Positions 16,023 to 29,493 of a stretch of 64,000 nucleotides of DNA are shown piece after piece; positions within the stretch are counted from its first letter, which is position 1, and each line of letters opens with the position of its first letter. Location: assembly GCA_905250075.1 (NCBI GenBank), contig CAJNOP010000027.1, positions 942,032 through 1,006,031 of the forward strand, read 5' to 3'. The translations under genes and the position numbers were made by a program. Under the pieces are notes generated by a model. That model saw only the letters and a list, made by a program, of their open reading frames with translations, was not told where the DNA came from and searched no databases. Source of the DNA: Rotaria sp. Silwood1. Taxonomy: Eukaryota > Rotifera > Eurotatoria > Philodinida > Philodinidae.

Positions 16023-16839
16023 GAAATTCAATAGAAAAAAAAAATGATAGATTTATGTGAAATGAATCGACTATTTAAAACAAATCTGTTATGTCTTTTT
16101 CATTTGTCTCTTATTCAACATTTTTGTTTTTTTTTAAATGCTCCATAAAAGAGAAAGAAAAAATAGTTTTTTTTTTTAATGATGTTTTCTATTGTACTTG
16201 GAAACCATTTCAAGTAAATATGAAAATTTCGTATTTGTTTTTATCGCAAGAATCGAGAGATAATCGAATATATATATATGAATTGTTGATAGTAGATAAT
16301 AATCTAGTTGTTTTTCCATTGCTTCTTCGTATGTGTTCACATGCGATTTTGGATATAAATGTATGCAAGTTAAAAACCTCGTTGCAATAGAAGACATCGA
16401 ATCCTCTATTAAATCTAATTCATTTTCACAGTCTTTTACCTTGACATAAATATCTCTGGAAGTACTAGTTGTTGTTCATGTAAGATTCGTGAGGATACGA
16501 ATCTATAAAATAAATACAACAAACAAAGTTGTTACTAATTTATCATAAAGATTTGCGTATGAATGACTTATATTTTCAACTCATACCTAAAAGGATCCAG
16601 TTGAGTTTAGTGCTATGAATACATAATATAATAATGAATTTTAATGAGATCTGGGCAAATCTCAGGTACTCAATAACCGTTCACATGTAATTCTGGATGA
16701 TCTACTCATATAAATAATAGTTGGGCGTAACTGGCAGATATTATCGTCACACTCCACTAATCTTTACTAGAGTGTAACTGTAAGGTAAGCAGTTTTATCT
16801 ACTTCAAACAGTATTATGAAACTGACTGAGATTCGTGAT
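16023..16839. other. Intergenic 3' of PSMD13, nothing recognised
   Basis: AT-rich. Overlapping open frames on both strands around 16091-16397 are unsupported by any motif. Should hold the PSMD13 3' UTR and poly(A) site. Confidence 0.6.
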
Positions 16840-17215
16840 AATCCTAGACGGTCGTGTCAGAGTTAATTAAAAGTCTTTAAAAAAAATCACAATATTTTTA
16901 AGGACTTTTGGAGATATTGTTTTAAGAGCCGTGAACTAATGCTGACTTCAGTCTTTTTTAATCTTTCAACTCACATCCAAAAAAATTAGTCATGTTTCGA
17001 TGTAAATATATCAGTTAATTCTCCAACTGTGGGAGAAAGTACCATGCACATTAACGAAGTTATGTCTACCACTCCGTAAAGTGTCATTTCTTCATCATAA
17101 TTTTGTAGCTGGATCCAAAAGACACACTTGGATATATGTTTTCTCTCAAATTGACTCTTCTCTCTCATGAAGAAGTATTTTAAAATTTTGTTTTCATATT
17201 TAGAAATAATCTTCT
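16840..17215. repeat. Diverged direct repeat, left copy
   Basis: Shares collinear blocks with 21940-22370: GAGTTAATTAAAAG, GAGCCGTRAA, then CAGTCTTTT, then TTTCGATGTAAATATA, in the same order and similar spacing. The two copies flank about 4.7 kb that includes a transposase relic. They could be remnants of long terminal repeats or of a dispersed family. Confidence 0.5.
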
Positions 17216-17849
17216 TCACTTTCTACTTCATCGTAGTCACTACTTTATCAAACTTCTTAGGAGTTGCATAAATAACTGAAATATAATCATCAAAAGTTGA
17301 TAGTGTAGGTGGATATGAAAATTTGCGTTGACATTTTCTGAACAATAAAAACGAATGCATCGGCGAAACTTTTACAATTAAAGATTTTGATTTGTACACT
17401 GTTGAATTTCGAATCTCTGGATAATAGGATATTAGCTTTTACGACTGTTGAATTCTTTTCGTAGGCTTGATGGCTAGAAACTGAAAAGAGTAATTAATTC
17501 ATTTGTGTCTGCGTGTCTGTTTGGCTAAAGCATGCTTTTAATAGCTGTATATGTCGTTCTGGAGATAATATGGTTTCTTCAATCATCATATCATGCATTG
17601 TTACAATGTCGCATTTTGCACCCTTCTGACCCTGACACTGTAGATTTTACAGACATGTAGTTTTAAGTTTTTGAACCATGAAATGGTAGTATTTTGAAAC
17701 ATTGGATTTTAAGATTATGGTATCATTGGTTTTTTAACGGTATAATTTTCGATCTTCCGACCATCCAAAGCTGTTTTTTTTTCCGATCATGGTGGTCTGA
17801 ATTTTGAGATCGTAATATTCATTGTCTTTCAATGTAGAGATAAGTGAAT

Positions 17850-18560
17850 CGATACGTGATGAATATGCCCTGTGATCGATATCAAATGACATGTCTATTA
17901 ACTCGTGTGTAAGCCAATCCTAATCAAATGATATCGATTACAATAAGATTCTACATTGGGAATGGGATTTTCCATAGGTTTCAATCAGATCCAATACAGC
18001 CGTTTTACGTGAACAAGAATCGATTTTTGAGGATTCTGCTTTGCCTAAATTGATATGAAATGAAAAACGAATGTTCTTTCCATTTAATATAATGAAAGAT
18101 TAGATTCATGTTCCATTAGTCCACAAAAAATTTCCATTTACGTCGTTGGATATAACGAGTCCAAGTGGTTTCAAATTTGATGACATCTCTTGTCTTGACT
18201 TAAACACGAAAGTGTGGATGTCAAACGAAACTGAGCTGTAGTCGTCAGATCAATTGGAAAAAAAGACGCCATTGTATGCTGAAAATCCCGTGTTGAATTG
18301 GAAACGTCACGCTCGAGAACTTCGACTGCAATGAGAGAAGATCCTAGATGAAAAGTTTCATTTTCAATACACAGCTCATTCCGTAAGACAGTGACAAGTT
18401 TTAGTATTCTTTCAAAAAGAAGTTTATTTTTCGAACTTTTGTCAAATACCTAGGAAACTTACAGATGTTGTTCGTCTTTTGATCGTTTCAGAGTGGACGA
18501 GAGTGCTAGATCATGAATAACTGAAGTTCATGTTTTATATGCTACTGAAGAATTTTTCAT
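17850..18560 (-). pseudogene. Decayed coding-like stretch of unknown origin
   Basis: Read on minus, one frame from about 18440 to 18190 stays open and protein-like (SSLIAVEVLERDVSNSTRDF, then FPIDLTTTAQFRLTSTL), with stops on either side. A neighbouring frame near 18620 reads VYVGLINNYESFY, faintly like the LGLINYYR block after the reverse transcriptase of Ty3/gypsy elements. Composition is less AT-rich than the surroundings. It may be a retroelement or gene fossil; no family can be assigned. Confidence 0.3.
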
Positions 18561-20689
18561 TATCTGCTCTTCTTGAAAGATCAACTTTGTGATAAAATGA
18601 CTCATAATTGTTAATGAGACCGACATAGACTAGTGACTCAATTATTTGTACTTCTACTGTAATATGATATGCTTTTTCATGACGCTAGATAAAGAGTTTA
18701 TTGGTTGGCTATACATCATTCTACAGATAAATGTTTCAAATGAAACAAGTTTGTTCGCTCAAAACCTTATCTATGATTAAGGAAACATTTACGGTGCTTC
18801 CAAATACAACCACCGTTTATTCTTTCGGATGGTTCAAATACGGACTAGTCTATCGTTATGTCAGATAATCGAACTGAATCACCTGCTAGCATTGGAAAAC
18901 ATCATTTTATTTTACAACGATAGACACAATAGCAAGTTATTCGCGGTTACACAGCAAAGTCTCTGTGTTGGTCAGTTCGTTCAATGAAGTTCAGATTTAC
19001 TATCAATTTCATATAGTCTGAATAAACATGTGATGACTTTCTCATGAGCGGAAAGTCTTCAAATCGAAATGGGCAACAATAATTTCAACCTTCTTCAGTT
19101 TGCTTCGTAAAAAAAAAGAAACTGAGCATTCTGACATCATTGAAATGTAGCCAATTGCTATACGTGTCGAAGAGAGACTTTCATGAGGACACAACTATCA
19201 GCGCGATTCTAATGGAGCAGCGTAAACTTTACATTGATAGTTTTAACCTGATGTCGGTCACTACTATCGACTCCACTTTTTTCATTTTGCTTTTCTCCAA
19301 AAACGATCATATCAATTGTTTTTCGAAAAAAAGAAAACGCCTTGACAATCTGAGCTTTTTCCGAAACAAAGTTTATTTCTGCCCTTTTTTAAAAAAACTT
19401 AATTCTGGTAAATTTTTCCTCCCGAAAAATAAATTCAAAGTAAAGACTTCCTTAATTGCAACGCCAGCCTCATCCTATGTTTTTTTTGCTGTGCTCTATA
19501 GTTTTTTTCTCTCGATCTCAGCGGGAGTGTAATTCCAGTTGTGATGCCAATGCCATCCTATGTGTTTCTTTTGCTTTCCAATACAGCCGTCATGCATTTT
19601 TTTTGCCTCACAAAGATCGTCGCAATTATTTTTTGTGTTGTTCTACATTAAGAAATGTAAGCCTATCTTTATTCTGTATCAATGACCATCGAACAGACAG
19701 ACAATCGTCCTGTCCAGTTGGTCTCTATTCTATATGTCACTTCCTCTTTTTCGGGTGCCTTTTAGCTCCATTCATTTCTTTATTTCGCGGTGTCAAGTGT
19801 CTAGCTCACTACTCGAATGACGATCGTAAGGATTGGAAAAGTAAAGAGAATCGAAATCAACATAGGAAGAAATAACTAAGTTCTAGGGCTAAAGCTGTAG
19901 AAGAAATTTTTTCCTTGCACTTATTAGTGCGATAATCGTTAGCTTGGAGTGCTTGAATGTCCATCGCCGGCTGTAGCGAAACCATTGAAAATGCAGAACA
20001 ATCGAATTGATGTTGAATGATATTGCAATAGAGTACTGTTTGCAAAATGTTTTTATCACACACCGGGTTCAACTACATATCATTGCTCTCGATGAGAGAC
20101 ATGGATTTGCAACCTAGTATGTTTCACCATCCATTGAAGAGTCCCCATTCGTCCGATGTTTAACGTCTGTCATCAGAGACGATAAAAATTGATTGATCGA
20201 TTTTGAGCAGTTAGAGAGAGAGAACTAAATTGTCATGCATTATGGTGGATGTGAGCTTCGATAAGAGCATAGATGTAGGTATGTTTTGGTAAGGATGTTC
20301 ATGTGGATGTGGGTCTTTACTGTATCAACATTCAGATCGAGAACCAGACGCACACTGATACTGAAAGTTAGTATTCTTCAACGATGCACATTCATATTGA
20401 ACCATTAAAAGTAGTATCAACTGTTTTGATGCGTCGAGAAAAGTCCAAATACTTGAAAGTCCAAAAAAGATATTGAAAACTTATAAGAAAATTTTTAAAA
20501 TTTTTTCTTCAGCTCACACTTCATTTTAAGCTTCACGATGTGTAATAATTACATGCGTCAATTTCATTAAGAATTGGAATTCTTTCTAGTCGATTAAACA
20601 CGTAGAATTAAATGAATCGTTTTTTGAGAAGCTCACGATGTAACATTTATAATAAATAGATAATCGGTCGCAAAACCGATCACTGCACG
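18561..20689. other. Gene-poor, mixed composition, possible decayed element
   Basis: Several plus frames stay open (19140-19532, 19456-19875) but contain long Phe/Leu runs from T-rich DNA and no motif. Around 19465-19610 the pattern CATCCTATG followed by a T-rich stretch occurs twice about 82 bp apart, suggesting an old tandem duplication. Confidence 0.4.
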
Positions 20690-21660
20690 ATTCGATTTGT
20701 TGCAGAATGGTAGGAAAAATCATATGACCAATATTTTACTGATTATTCAAATGTTAGTCCTAAGCTCAAATTACCACAAGTTAGTGGTCGACAAAGAAAA
20801 AGTTGTTCTGTTGTGGCAAACGAAGCTGCAGAAAAACGAAAAGAGTACATCGTTTCGAGAACAATCAATAATTGCTGTCATCAGGAAGAAACAAAGTCGT
20901 TTAATGATATTGCAAAACCTTCGAAATTGAAAAGGTATATATTATATCGATCATGATCGTGCGATTGGGCAAAAAATTGGATCGAAGAGGACTTATTTCA
21001 TCTCGCATCATCTGATGTATTTTATTTCTCGTTTACTTTCAGAAAAAATTATCAGAATGATCAAATTTGGGCAAAAAGTATCGAAGAAGATGAAAGGTAC
21101 CGTAAAATGGACAAAATTCAAGCATATATTTGGTTTTTTATTATATTTACTCCCAAAAGATTCACAGTGAGTGATCAAAGATAAAGGGAAGTCTTAAATT
21201 GGCTAATATTTTCGTGACATAATTTTTGATCCCCAACTCTCTTTCATAAGAAATGAAGAGAATATTATTGACCCCTGATGAAGTCACATTTGTTTACCAT
21301 GAAATATCCTGTATGCGAACAAACAAGACTCAACATTTGCTTCAAGACAACGATGTTAAGTTTTGGAGTAATGATATCTGACCTGAAAATTCACTCGATC
21401 TTAATGTAGCAGAACATATTGGAACAATAATCAAAGATAAAGTTAAAAACAAGATGTTATCAGAAACTAGACATAATCGTTATCTTGAAGACACATCGAA
21501 GAGAATAATATTAGATGTTTTGACAGGCACAGTAACAGAGGCTTGGTCATTAGGAACTCGTGAATATTCGCATCCATCTTAGCTTTACGCAATGACGAAT
21601 ACTAACGGTTGCCATACTGATTATTGATTTTATTCATTAAATGATAAAAAAATAAAGAAT
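20690..21660 (+). mobile_element. Degenerate Tc1/mariner-type transposase relic
   Basis: The plus strand retains scattered pieces of a DDE transposase. Near 20780-20930 a frame reads VSGRQRKSCSVVANEAAEKR, resembling the helix-turn-helix linker. Near 21290-21582 the frame reads THLLQDNDVKFW, then a stop in place of Trp in the expected WPxNSPDLNPIE block (here PENSLDLNVAEHIG), then TIIKDKVKNKMLSE, ending at 21582. The Asp and Glu of the DLN..E pair are present. Multiple stops and frameshifts show it is dead. Terminal inverted repeats were not delimited, so the boundaries are approximate. Confidence 0.6.
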
Positions 21661-21939
21661 TTTCTATTATATTCAGTTCAAATTTTATCTCATGAATAAT
21701 TTATCTCATACTTGTGGTAAGTAAAATATTATAAACTTCGAGAGCTCAACATACGAAAATTTTCATAATCCTTATTGCTTAGTACTAATAAACTTCATTT
21801 TTGATGAGCTTTCATTTTATATGAAATTTCTAATTTACTCTGTTTGAAGTTTCAGTGAAATCTATCTAGAAGAATATTATGTCCAACTTAAGTAATACTT
21901 ATAACACTGTGAGAAAATTGAATGAGCTACGCGTAGATA

Positions 21940-22370
21940 CCAGGTGGTTGTGCTAGAGTTAATTAAAAGCGTATTTTTAAAACAAAACCAAAACAATGTT
22001 AAAGATTTAGGAAGAACCTTTTTAGAATTTCGAGAGCCGTAAAAGAATGTTGTCTACAGTCTTTTAGAGTTTTCAGCGCAAAATCATAAAAATTATTGAT
22101 ATTTCGATGTAAATATACTAATTCTAGTTTAAATTTGCGAGAAATGCATTAATTGAGGGCAATGCTGTATTACGTTTACGTCTGACGTGTCTTTCCTCCA
22201 ACAGAAGTTTTTTTTATTCGGGTGAAGATTTTATTAAAAATAGTTAATGCATTTCTTTGGATAGAACTTTTTATATAAATTATCATCATAACTGCTATAT
22301 TCAAAAACAAGTGACTTTGAAAATAGATCTTGTTTTTTCGTCGACTAACATGCTTGATGGACAACCCTTT
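21940..22370. repeat. Diverged direct repeat, right copy
   Basis: Partner of 16840-17215: the blocks GAGTTAATTAAAAG, GAGCCGTAAAAGAATG and ATTTCGATGTAAATATACT occur in the same order. It follows the transposase relic by about 300 bp. Confidence 0.5.
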
Positions 22371-24932
22371 GTTAAAAGCTTTCTTATTGGTTTTTTTGTC
22401 ATGATCTTTTTTTTACACTGATTTCGTTTATTCACTTATTTTTATCACAATATAAAATACATGTATAAAGATAAGAAAAAAATGATATGCATATACCAAT
22501 GCCTTAGACTTCGCTTTTCTATTTAGTCTATCGTATCGCAACACTTTTACCAGTCAGTTGTACATTTTCTCGTCATTCTGTTAACAACTGTCACCAAGAT
22601 ATCTAAACACAGAAGTGCTGTTTTAGTTAAAAAAATTACCCTGGAAAACATAATAGATAAGCAGATGCAAGACGAATTATTATTAATGCAAACATATGCC
22701 AGTCAATATTTCTGTAAGTGTGGTTAATTATAGACAAGAAAGAAAAATTGATTTATTTTCTTATTAAATAATGATCATATATAATTCTGAATACCTTGTA
22801 CAATAAAATAAAAGAGAAAGAAAAGAAAAACATGACTGTTATTTGTAAAATAATATTCGTATTGATATTGAAGTGTCTGTTCATTGCATATTACTACATT
22901 TCTGGTAAAAATAACAACATATGTTAATTGACGATTAGCTTTAAATTTTGCAAAAACAATATAGTTTGCAGGATGGTTGTCCAATATGAGTCCAATGTGC
23001 ATACTCACATATGTATATCTTAAAGACATTGAGCTACAGGCATATTAGCAGTACTCTTACACAGTAGATTTCTTACTAAAAATTGATCATTACTATGTAA
23101 GGATGAACAACAAAAATATCTATATCTACATATTATGATCGATATTTTTTTGTTAACTATTTGTATTAAGCAATAATAACATTCAAATAAGGTTCCAATC
23201 AAAATTTTCATTATCATTACAATCGATTCAAATAAAATCGATTTTATTTTCAAGTTTCGACTTGTAAATGGTCTCTTTGTGAGTATAGTTGACTGAACTA
23301 GACAATAAAATAGACACAATATATACACAAGATTGTTATTGTAATTGGTAGAATAAACTTTATAAAATGTTTATGTACAGTAGTACTTCAATATCAGCAT
23401 CAATTAAAATAACATCTCGCAATCAAAGATATATATTATAAGTTCAAATATCTTATTATGTGAATTGTTCAACACAGATGAAACCAACTAGAATGATAAA
23501 TAAAAAAAAAACAAATTTTGAATCGATATAAAGCAGGTGTAAAAAATTGTTACAGAAAATAGTGGTGACCTTTTCTAGATATTTTGCTTTTAGCTTTTTT
23601 ACATATGAATATACAATGTTCTTTGATTAAGTAATCTATATTCTGCTAGAGTAGAAGATTCTTTCCCCTTATCAATCTCAAAATAACTTTTCTACGAGTC
23701 ATTCAACACTTTCAAAACACTAAAAGAAATTTAGTTTACTTTTTTATGCGCTGCTCATTATATATGAGTGAATTGCAATTTTTTGATACAATTGAGGTTT
23801 GAGCTGTATTTGATTAACAATTTCTGTATCTCTCGATTGATTTAGACAATTTTTAAAATATGTTATTTTTCTTCGAGTACTGTACTATCACGTAAAAATT
23901 CAGCTTTTTAGCTCATACTGCTGCAGAATTATCAGAGATATGTTACAAAGAATATCATTTTTTGCTTACATGCGCTAAGAAAGAAGAAATGAATGTAATT
24001 AGTTTACTTTATACAGTATTCCACTCTATATTAAAGTATATAATGGATTTAAATTTCATTTCTTGTCCGATTGTTCAAGTGACGTTCTCAATGTTTGACA
24101 GACACGTGTATATTTTCGTGTACACTGATTTCAACTTGATTCTAGCTTTGCCTGTGATAGAGATAACATTGTACAGACTATGAAAAGAAAGAAAGCTCTT
24201 TCAATAAGAAACTTATGAAAAAAGGTCCTCTCTGAACAGCTTTGTTACACAAAAAGATAGCAGTACTTTCTGAATAAAAAAAAGGATATTGTACTCACTG
24301 TGTAAACGCAGCAGATATAAAACGAAAAGTTCTCTTAGTGATAAAAATTTTAGTTGTTGATCCTGTACCATTCCGGATAAATTCACATTATACTACAAAA
24401 TGTAGATTAACAATTTTTCATCAGATATTTCTAGACAAACTCATTAGATAGTATTCTTTTCGAGTACAATTTAAAGAAACAGAGTACGGCAAGTAAATTC
24501 GAGTATATTGTTGTATTGTGATTTTTTCTGATTTCCATCTTCTTATATAGAGCTGACAAATGACTGAATCTCTTCAATGAATAAAGCTAATCTTATTATT
24601 TAATTAAGCAGAACTTCAATTGTACGACGTGTATTTCTGTTAATATGCAGTGAAATGTTGTACAAAATTTTACTGCTTAACATAGGGATAGAGTACACTC
24701 AATGCTATAATGTACAAATAAGGAACATGATAAATCCATAAGACAGTTGATAATCTACCCAATGTTTTCAAATGATCCTAAACTATTCTCATCAATTCGA
24801 ATTGTTTATTAACCACATATTTATCGAAATGTTATTTTTAACTTTGACAAAGCAATAATACAAATCATGTCGGCGTCAGGATCAAAGAAAGGTAAATGTA
24901 GCCTCAATACCTGCACGACAGGAACAGGTAGC

Positions 24933-25395
24933 GACCTGCGCTTTTCAATGATCGAAAGACGAAAACTTCGAACATCTTTTAGTCTGATGCTATGTAAGAC
25001 AGAATTATTTTAGAAACCATCATTTCTATGACAAGTTCAAAAAATGTGTGAAAACACTGTTCTGTTTCAAGAATATTTTAATAAAAAATTGAAAAATTTG
25101 CTAAAAATCAACAGAATTCTATATAATTTGACTAAACAGATACGCGATTTAGTTTTGTCAGCATTCATATGTAAGAAAATAATCATCTGAATCGTGCCTT
25201 AACCTATAGATCTGAAGTTTCTCTATCAAAAACGTATGTAAAAATCAAAATTATATTGAAACAGAACAGTATTTTCATACACTTTTTTAATGTTTTACGA
25301 AAGTGATAGATTTTTTAAGTAATTTTATCTTTTATAATATCCGACAAAAAGAAGTTTGAAGTATCCCTCGTTCGATCGCTGAAAACTGGAAAACA
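24933..25395. repeat. Foldback (MITE-like) element
   Basis: Imperfect inverted arms of about 140 bp: 24933-25075 and 25255-25395. Clearest pairings are TTGAAACAGAACAGTATTTT (right) against AACACTGTTCTGTTTCAA (left), and GTTTTCAGCGATCG against CTTTTCAATGATCG at the outer ends. There is no open frame in the roughly 180-bp spacer. Confidence 0.65.
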
Positions 25396-25805
25396 CTAGT
25401 TGTTATCATTGTCTAGCTATTGAACTTACGTCTATGTCTCTTTAATACTGGCACGGAAATCAGATATCATACTCAATTAGCACTTCTAAGGGTTAAGATT
25501 CTATATTACTCAGGGAATAGAATCTTTTTCTAATTTAGCCAGTTAAAATTTTTCATTTAATCAATAATTGTTTTTCAATAACCATCGGGTTTTCAGATTC
25601 ATGTCGTATCATTCTTGAACATGCGCATCAATAAGCTAGAAAAAGAAATTTTCTTCTTGTTGAGAATAAATTTCACATGACGTTTTATCAAGCAATGATA
25701 TTGCTTTTATGTTTAATAAATTGGATAGTGATTAAGGCATTATGTTATCTAAAGAATCAATTCATTATTAACAAAATCCTAATTATATTTGAGCAACATT
25801 TCTTG

Positions 25806-26530
25806 TAGATTTTAAGTAGTGATGGTGCGGAAGTACTAGCTCTTTCAAATGTATAGCTCTTTTTTGGTTCATTACAAGCAAAAATTGTTGATATAGTGAC
25901 TTGCAGATCACATATTTTCACTATTGAAGATATTCGTTTACAATTTTTACCAAATCTACAGAATGTTAAAGCTGTATATTGTAAACAATGTGGCTTATAA
26001 GTAAAAAGATTAGTAATCAATAAGTTTTTTTCTTTTAATTTCTATAATGAATTTTTTTATTTTAATAAATATAAACAAGACATCTGCAATGACTCTGAAT
26101 TATTTGCAACATATTTTGAAAGTATTTAAACCTAAAAATATGTCATGATGTCTTGCTCACACAGAATAAGTCTTTCTTTTTTGATATATCAATGCAAGAG
26201 TATCCCTTCTAATTATCTATTGGAAGTAGGGGATAAGAAAAAGCTGCTTAAGAATGACGTATACATAGGATTATTGTTAGCCAAAAAAATTGAATGATGC
26301 TTTCTTAGAAATGTATTTCAGTATATTTTTTAGTTTGTTTATTATTGTATGTGATAGATGGTATCCTCGAGAGCTATTTTTGTCTTTTTCTCATTGACCT
26401 TTTCTGTTTTTTTGCGCCAGTTGTTTGATGTATATGCAGAATGATCACCAGAAACTAATAATGTCATTTCTGGAAATTTACTATCATACTGTTGTCTCAT
26501 ATTCTTGATCGAAACAATTGACATTTCAGA
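25806..26530. other. Coding-like scraps of an unidentified gene or genes
   Basis: Plus strand near 25810-26000: ILSSDGAEVLALSNV in one frame, then after a shift KIVDIVTCRSHIFTIEDIR and LQFLPNLQNVKAVYC, ending in a stop. Minus strand 26524-26395: SIVSIKNMRQQYDSKFPEM followed by TLLVSGDHSAYTSNNW. Both have normal amino-acid balance, unlike the surrounding poly-Lys/Phe/Ile frames. They may be exons of a decayed or poorly resolved gene. No family recognised. Confidence 0.25.
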
Positions 26531-29384
26531 AAAATGAACTTGCCTATTGTATTGACAGCCTTCCTTTATGATTTATGGGAAAAGATTTTTTTTTTCCTGT
26601 TATTCCTACATACTTTGTAAAAAGCATATATAATAAAATTAGAGAATAGATAGATTAATAAAATTCAGACCTATGTTCAGTAGATCGAATTTTTTCTATC
26701 ATGAACAATACGAGAAATAAAGTTTTCCGAGGATAACCAACCAATATAATTCAATATAACTCTCTATCAAACACTTATTTAGAAGATTATTATCATTTTA
26801 AATCATTTAATTACTCAAGTTTAGAAAATTTTTATAATATTGTTGATACAACTCTTTATTTTAATTTATTAAATAGGTCATCTTAATATTAATATTATCA
26901 TCATTATCTTATTACCCTACTGTGATTTCGTAAGAAAAATTTCGATTATATCTTGTTCAAATTTTGTAATTTATTCTTATATTATTTTGCATGTCAATGT
27001 CATTCTGTATGCATGATTGTTTTTGAGATGAAAATGAAAGTAAAAGAAAAGATATATCCAATCAATCTAGCATGAAATAACGGATTAATAGTACTAGCAA
27101 CACATTACCATTAAAAGACTAGCAAATGAATTATTTATTCGCTAGATATAATAAGAAGGAACTTCAGATTTCAGGATCTATATAAGAAGAATGATCGCTA
27201 GAAAAGCAAATACGCGAACTTCCACATACAGAAATCTAATCGATTTTCTCTGCTCTTGATTTCATCGCGTTACTCTCCTCTATTTTTTATTACTTGTAGA
27301 TGATATATATACTAGACGTTCTCCCTAGAAGTTTCAATGCTTGATTTAAAGTGAAACAAGCAAATAGAATCTATAACGATACACAATAGATATGTTCAAT
27401 AAAAGAAACACTATCTTTATTCATGCAAGAATTACCAGATATACTGAACTAAATTAATTTAATTACCAGACACATTCAGACAGTTAATTTTATTATGAAA
27501 TAGTATATATATGCATAATGTACTTGTCGATAAAATTATATGTTTTGAAACTTGATGAGATCTCTCTTTATTTATATTGACGAGTACACAAAAGAAAAGA
27601 GAACTAATGCAAGAAGAAATAGTTATATATTGGGAGAAACTTTTATTATACTTGTTCTTTCTTTTTGCTTTTGATGTACTAATGCACGCAAACTGAATAA
27701 AATCTTATATCCGTTTGATAGGCGTCTTATGATTTTTTTGCATTTAGTTGTTATGGACAGTTTAATTAATGTAATGATGATTCGCGATAGTAAGTATTGA
27801 ATTGTTTTGTCTTTATATATGGAAAATAAATATAATTACTTGATAGCAAAAAAGAAAAAAAACTTTTTGATAATTTAGTATTAAATAAACTCTATCGTTT
27901 TCAGAGTATTTCTTATCAATCAATATAAGTACATCAACCACAAATATAATTTTCTATTAATCATTGTATAAGAAGAATAGAAACATTGTTAATATATGTG
28001 AATGTCGTTGAATTCTATATTCTGTCAATTTGTTTTATTTGTTTTCTTTTTCTATAATTAAATCATCTCGAAACCATTTATTTACTTGTAAAAGAACACC
28101 AAAAAAACATTGATCATGATCATCAGAAACAGAAGAAATTTTCTTCTTATTTTTGTTATCAAATAGATTGAAAAAACATAAAAAATGAGGACATAGTAAA
28201 AAGGGAAAGAAAAACTCGATGAAGAATACACTTATTCATTGAAAAATATCAATCTTTATTCTAATCTATGTTGAATTCATAGAAATCTCTATCGACATAG
28301 AAGAAAATAAAAAGAAACTATTAGTTAGTGTAGTCATTCTTTATAAATTTTATATGAACTATGTAATTGACTGAAAAATACAGATCATAAGAGCATAATT
28401 CAAATACTCTATGATTGCAAATATATAAGAACCGAGATAGAGCAAAAAGAACGAATTCCTGAATCTGACATGTATAATATAGAACTAGAGAAAGTATGTA
28501 TACAATAAAATATTAAATAATATTCATTTACTCCTCTAAACTAAATAATAATTGTACGTAAAACAAATCCATTTATTTTTCTTTTATATAATGCATTTCA
28601 CATATAAATTTATAAATACTTCTATTTATTTCATAATTCTAAAAGTCGATTATATTGCTATGAATAAAAGAAAAAGAAAAATAAGTTTTATTGTTTCCAT
28701 GTCTTATCAGAATTTAATTTTCATTTTGTTGGATAATTTTTTCCTATTATTATAGTTTTGTTATATAGACAAAAAATTTATTCAGATTTTTTTGTAGAGT
28801 AATTTCATATTACACGTTTAGTTGAGCTTCTATACTTAACCATATTTTGCAATATGATGATAGTCAGTGATAACATAGCCTTTAGTCATTCTCATCGAAC
28901 AATATTCTCATGTTACTAGTCATAATATAATAGAAAAAATGATTCATATAGCAATAAACATAATCGATTCAGCTTATCATCATTATTGTTTTTCTTGTAT
29001 ATTTGTAATAACATGAAAAAAAAAACATCGATTTGTTTGTTCTTTTATATTTTTGAAAATTATAATCCAAAAAAAGAACAAAACACATATCTAAATAATA
29101 GATTATTATACCTATCCATTGAGAAATCAATAATTGTATTATGTCAATGAACGTTTTAAGATAGATAGATAGATGATTGTCTGATGTTTTAAAAATAGAG
29201 ATAAATATTGAATAAGAAAATTTAATTTCTTTTTTATTAAACAATTCTTGAGAAAACATATTTGCAGGAATTTCATTGAGATAAATAGGTTAATATCAAG
29301 AAATCTAGGAATAGCAAAACTAATAGATAAACATTTTCTTGTTTTCTTGTAAATCTTTGATGTATTACTGCTACTTATTTGCAG

Positions 29385-29493
29385 CCATTATGATGTTTAT
29401 ACATCAAGCCTCGGCAATCTACAGCAGAGAAATTGACAATCATGTGGATATGTCTACATGCTGTTCTAACTTGGCATGTGTTTATAGCCGATA
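29385..29493 (+). other. Exon-like segment encoding a short Cys-containing peptide
   Basis: A 109-bp stretch between a good acceptor (TTATTTGCAG ending 29384) and a good donor (GTGAGT from 29494). The open phase encodes MMFIHQASAIYSREIDN.. then STCCSNLACVYSR, with a CC-X4-C spacing. Base composition is richer in G+C than its neighbours. Unspliced it would stop at 29492-29494. No partner exon was found, so this may be chance or a fossil exon. Confidence 0.25.

Noticed and set aside
18832..18846. tRNA-like B-box (GGTTCAAATAC)
   Set aside because: No cloverleaf, acceptor stem or A-box could be found around it. No tRNA or rRNA gene was recognised in the window.
19140..19875. Two overlapping plus frames of 130-139 codons
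   Set aside because: Phe/Leu/Ser-rich from T-rich DNA, no family motif, next to decayed elements; treated as non-coding.
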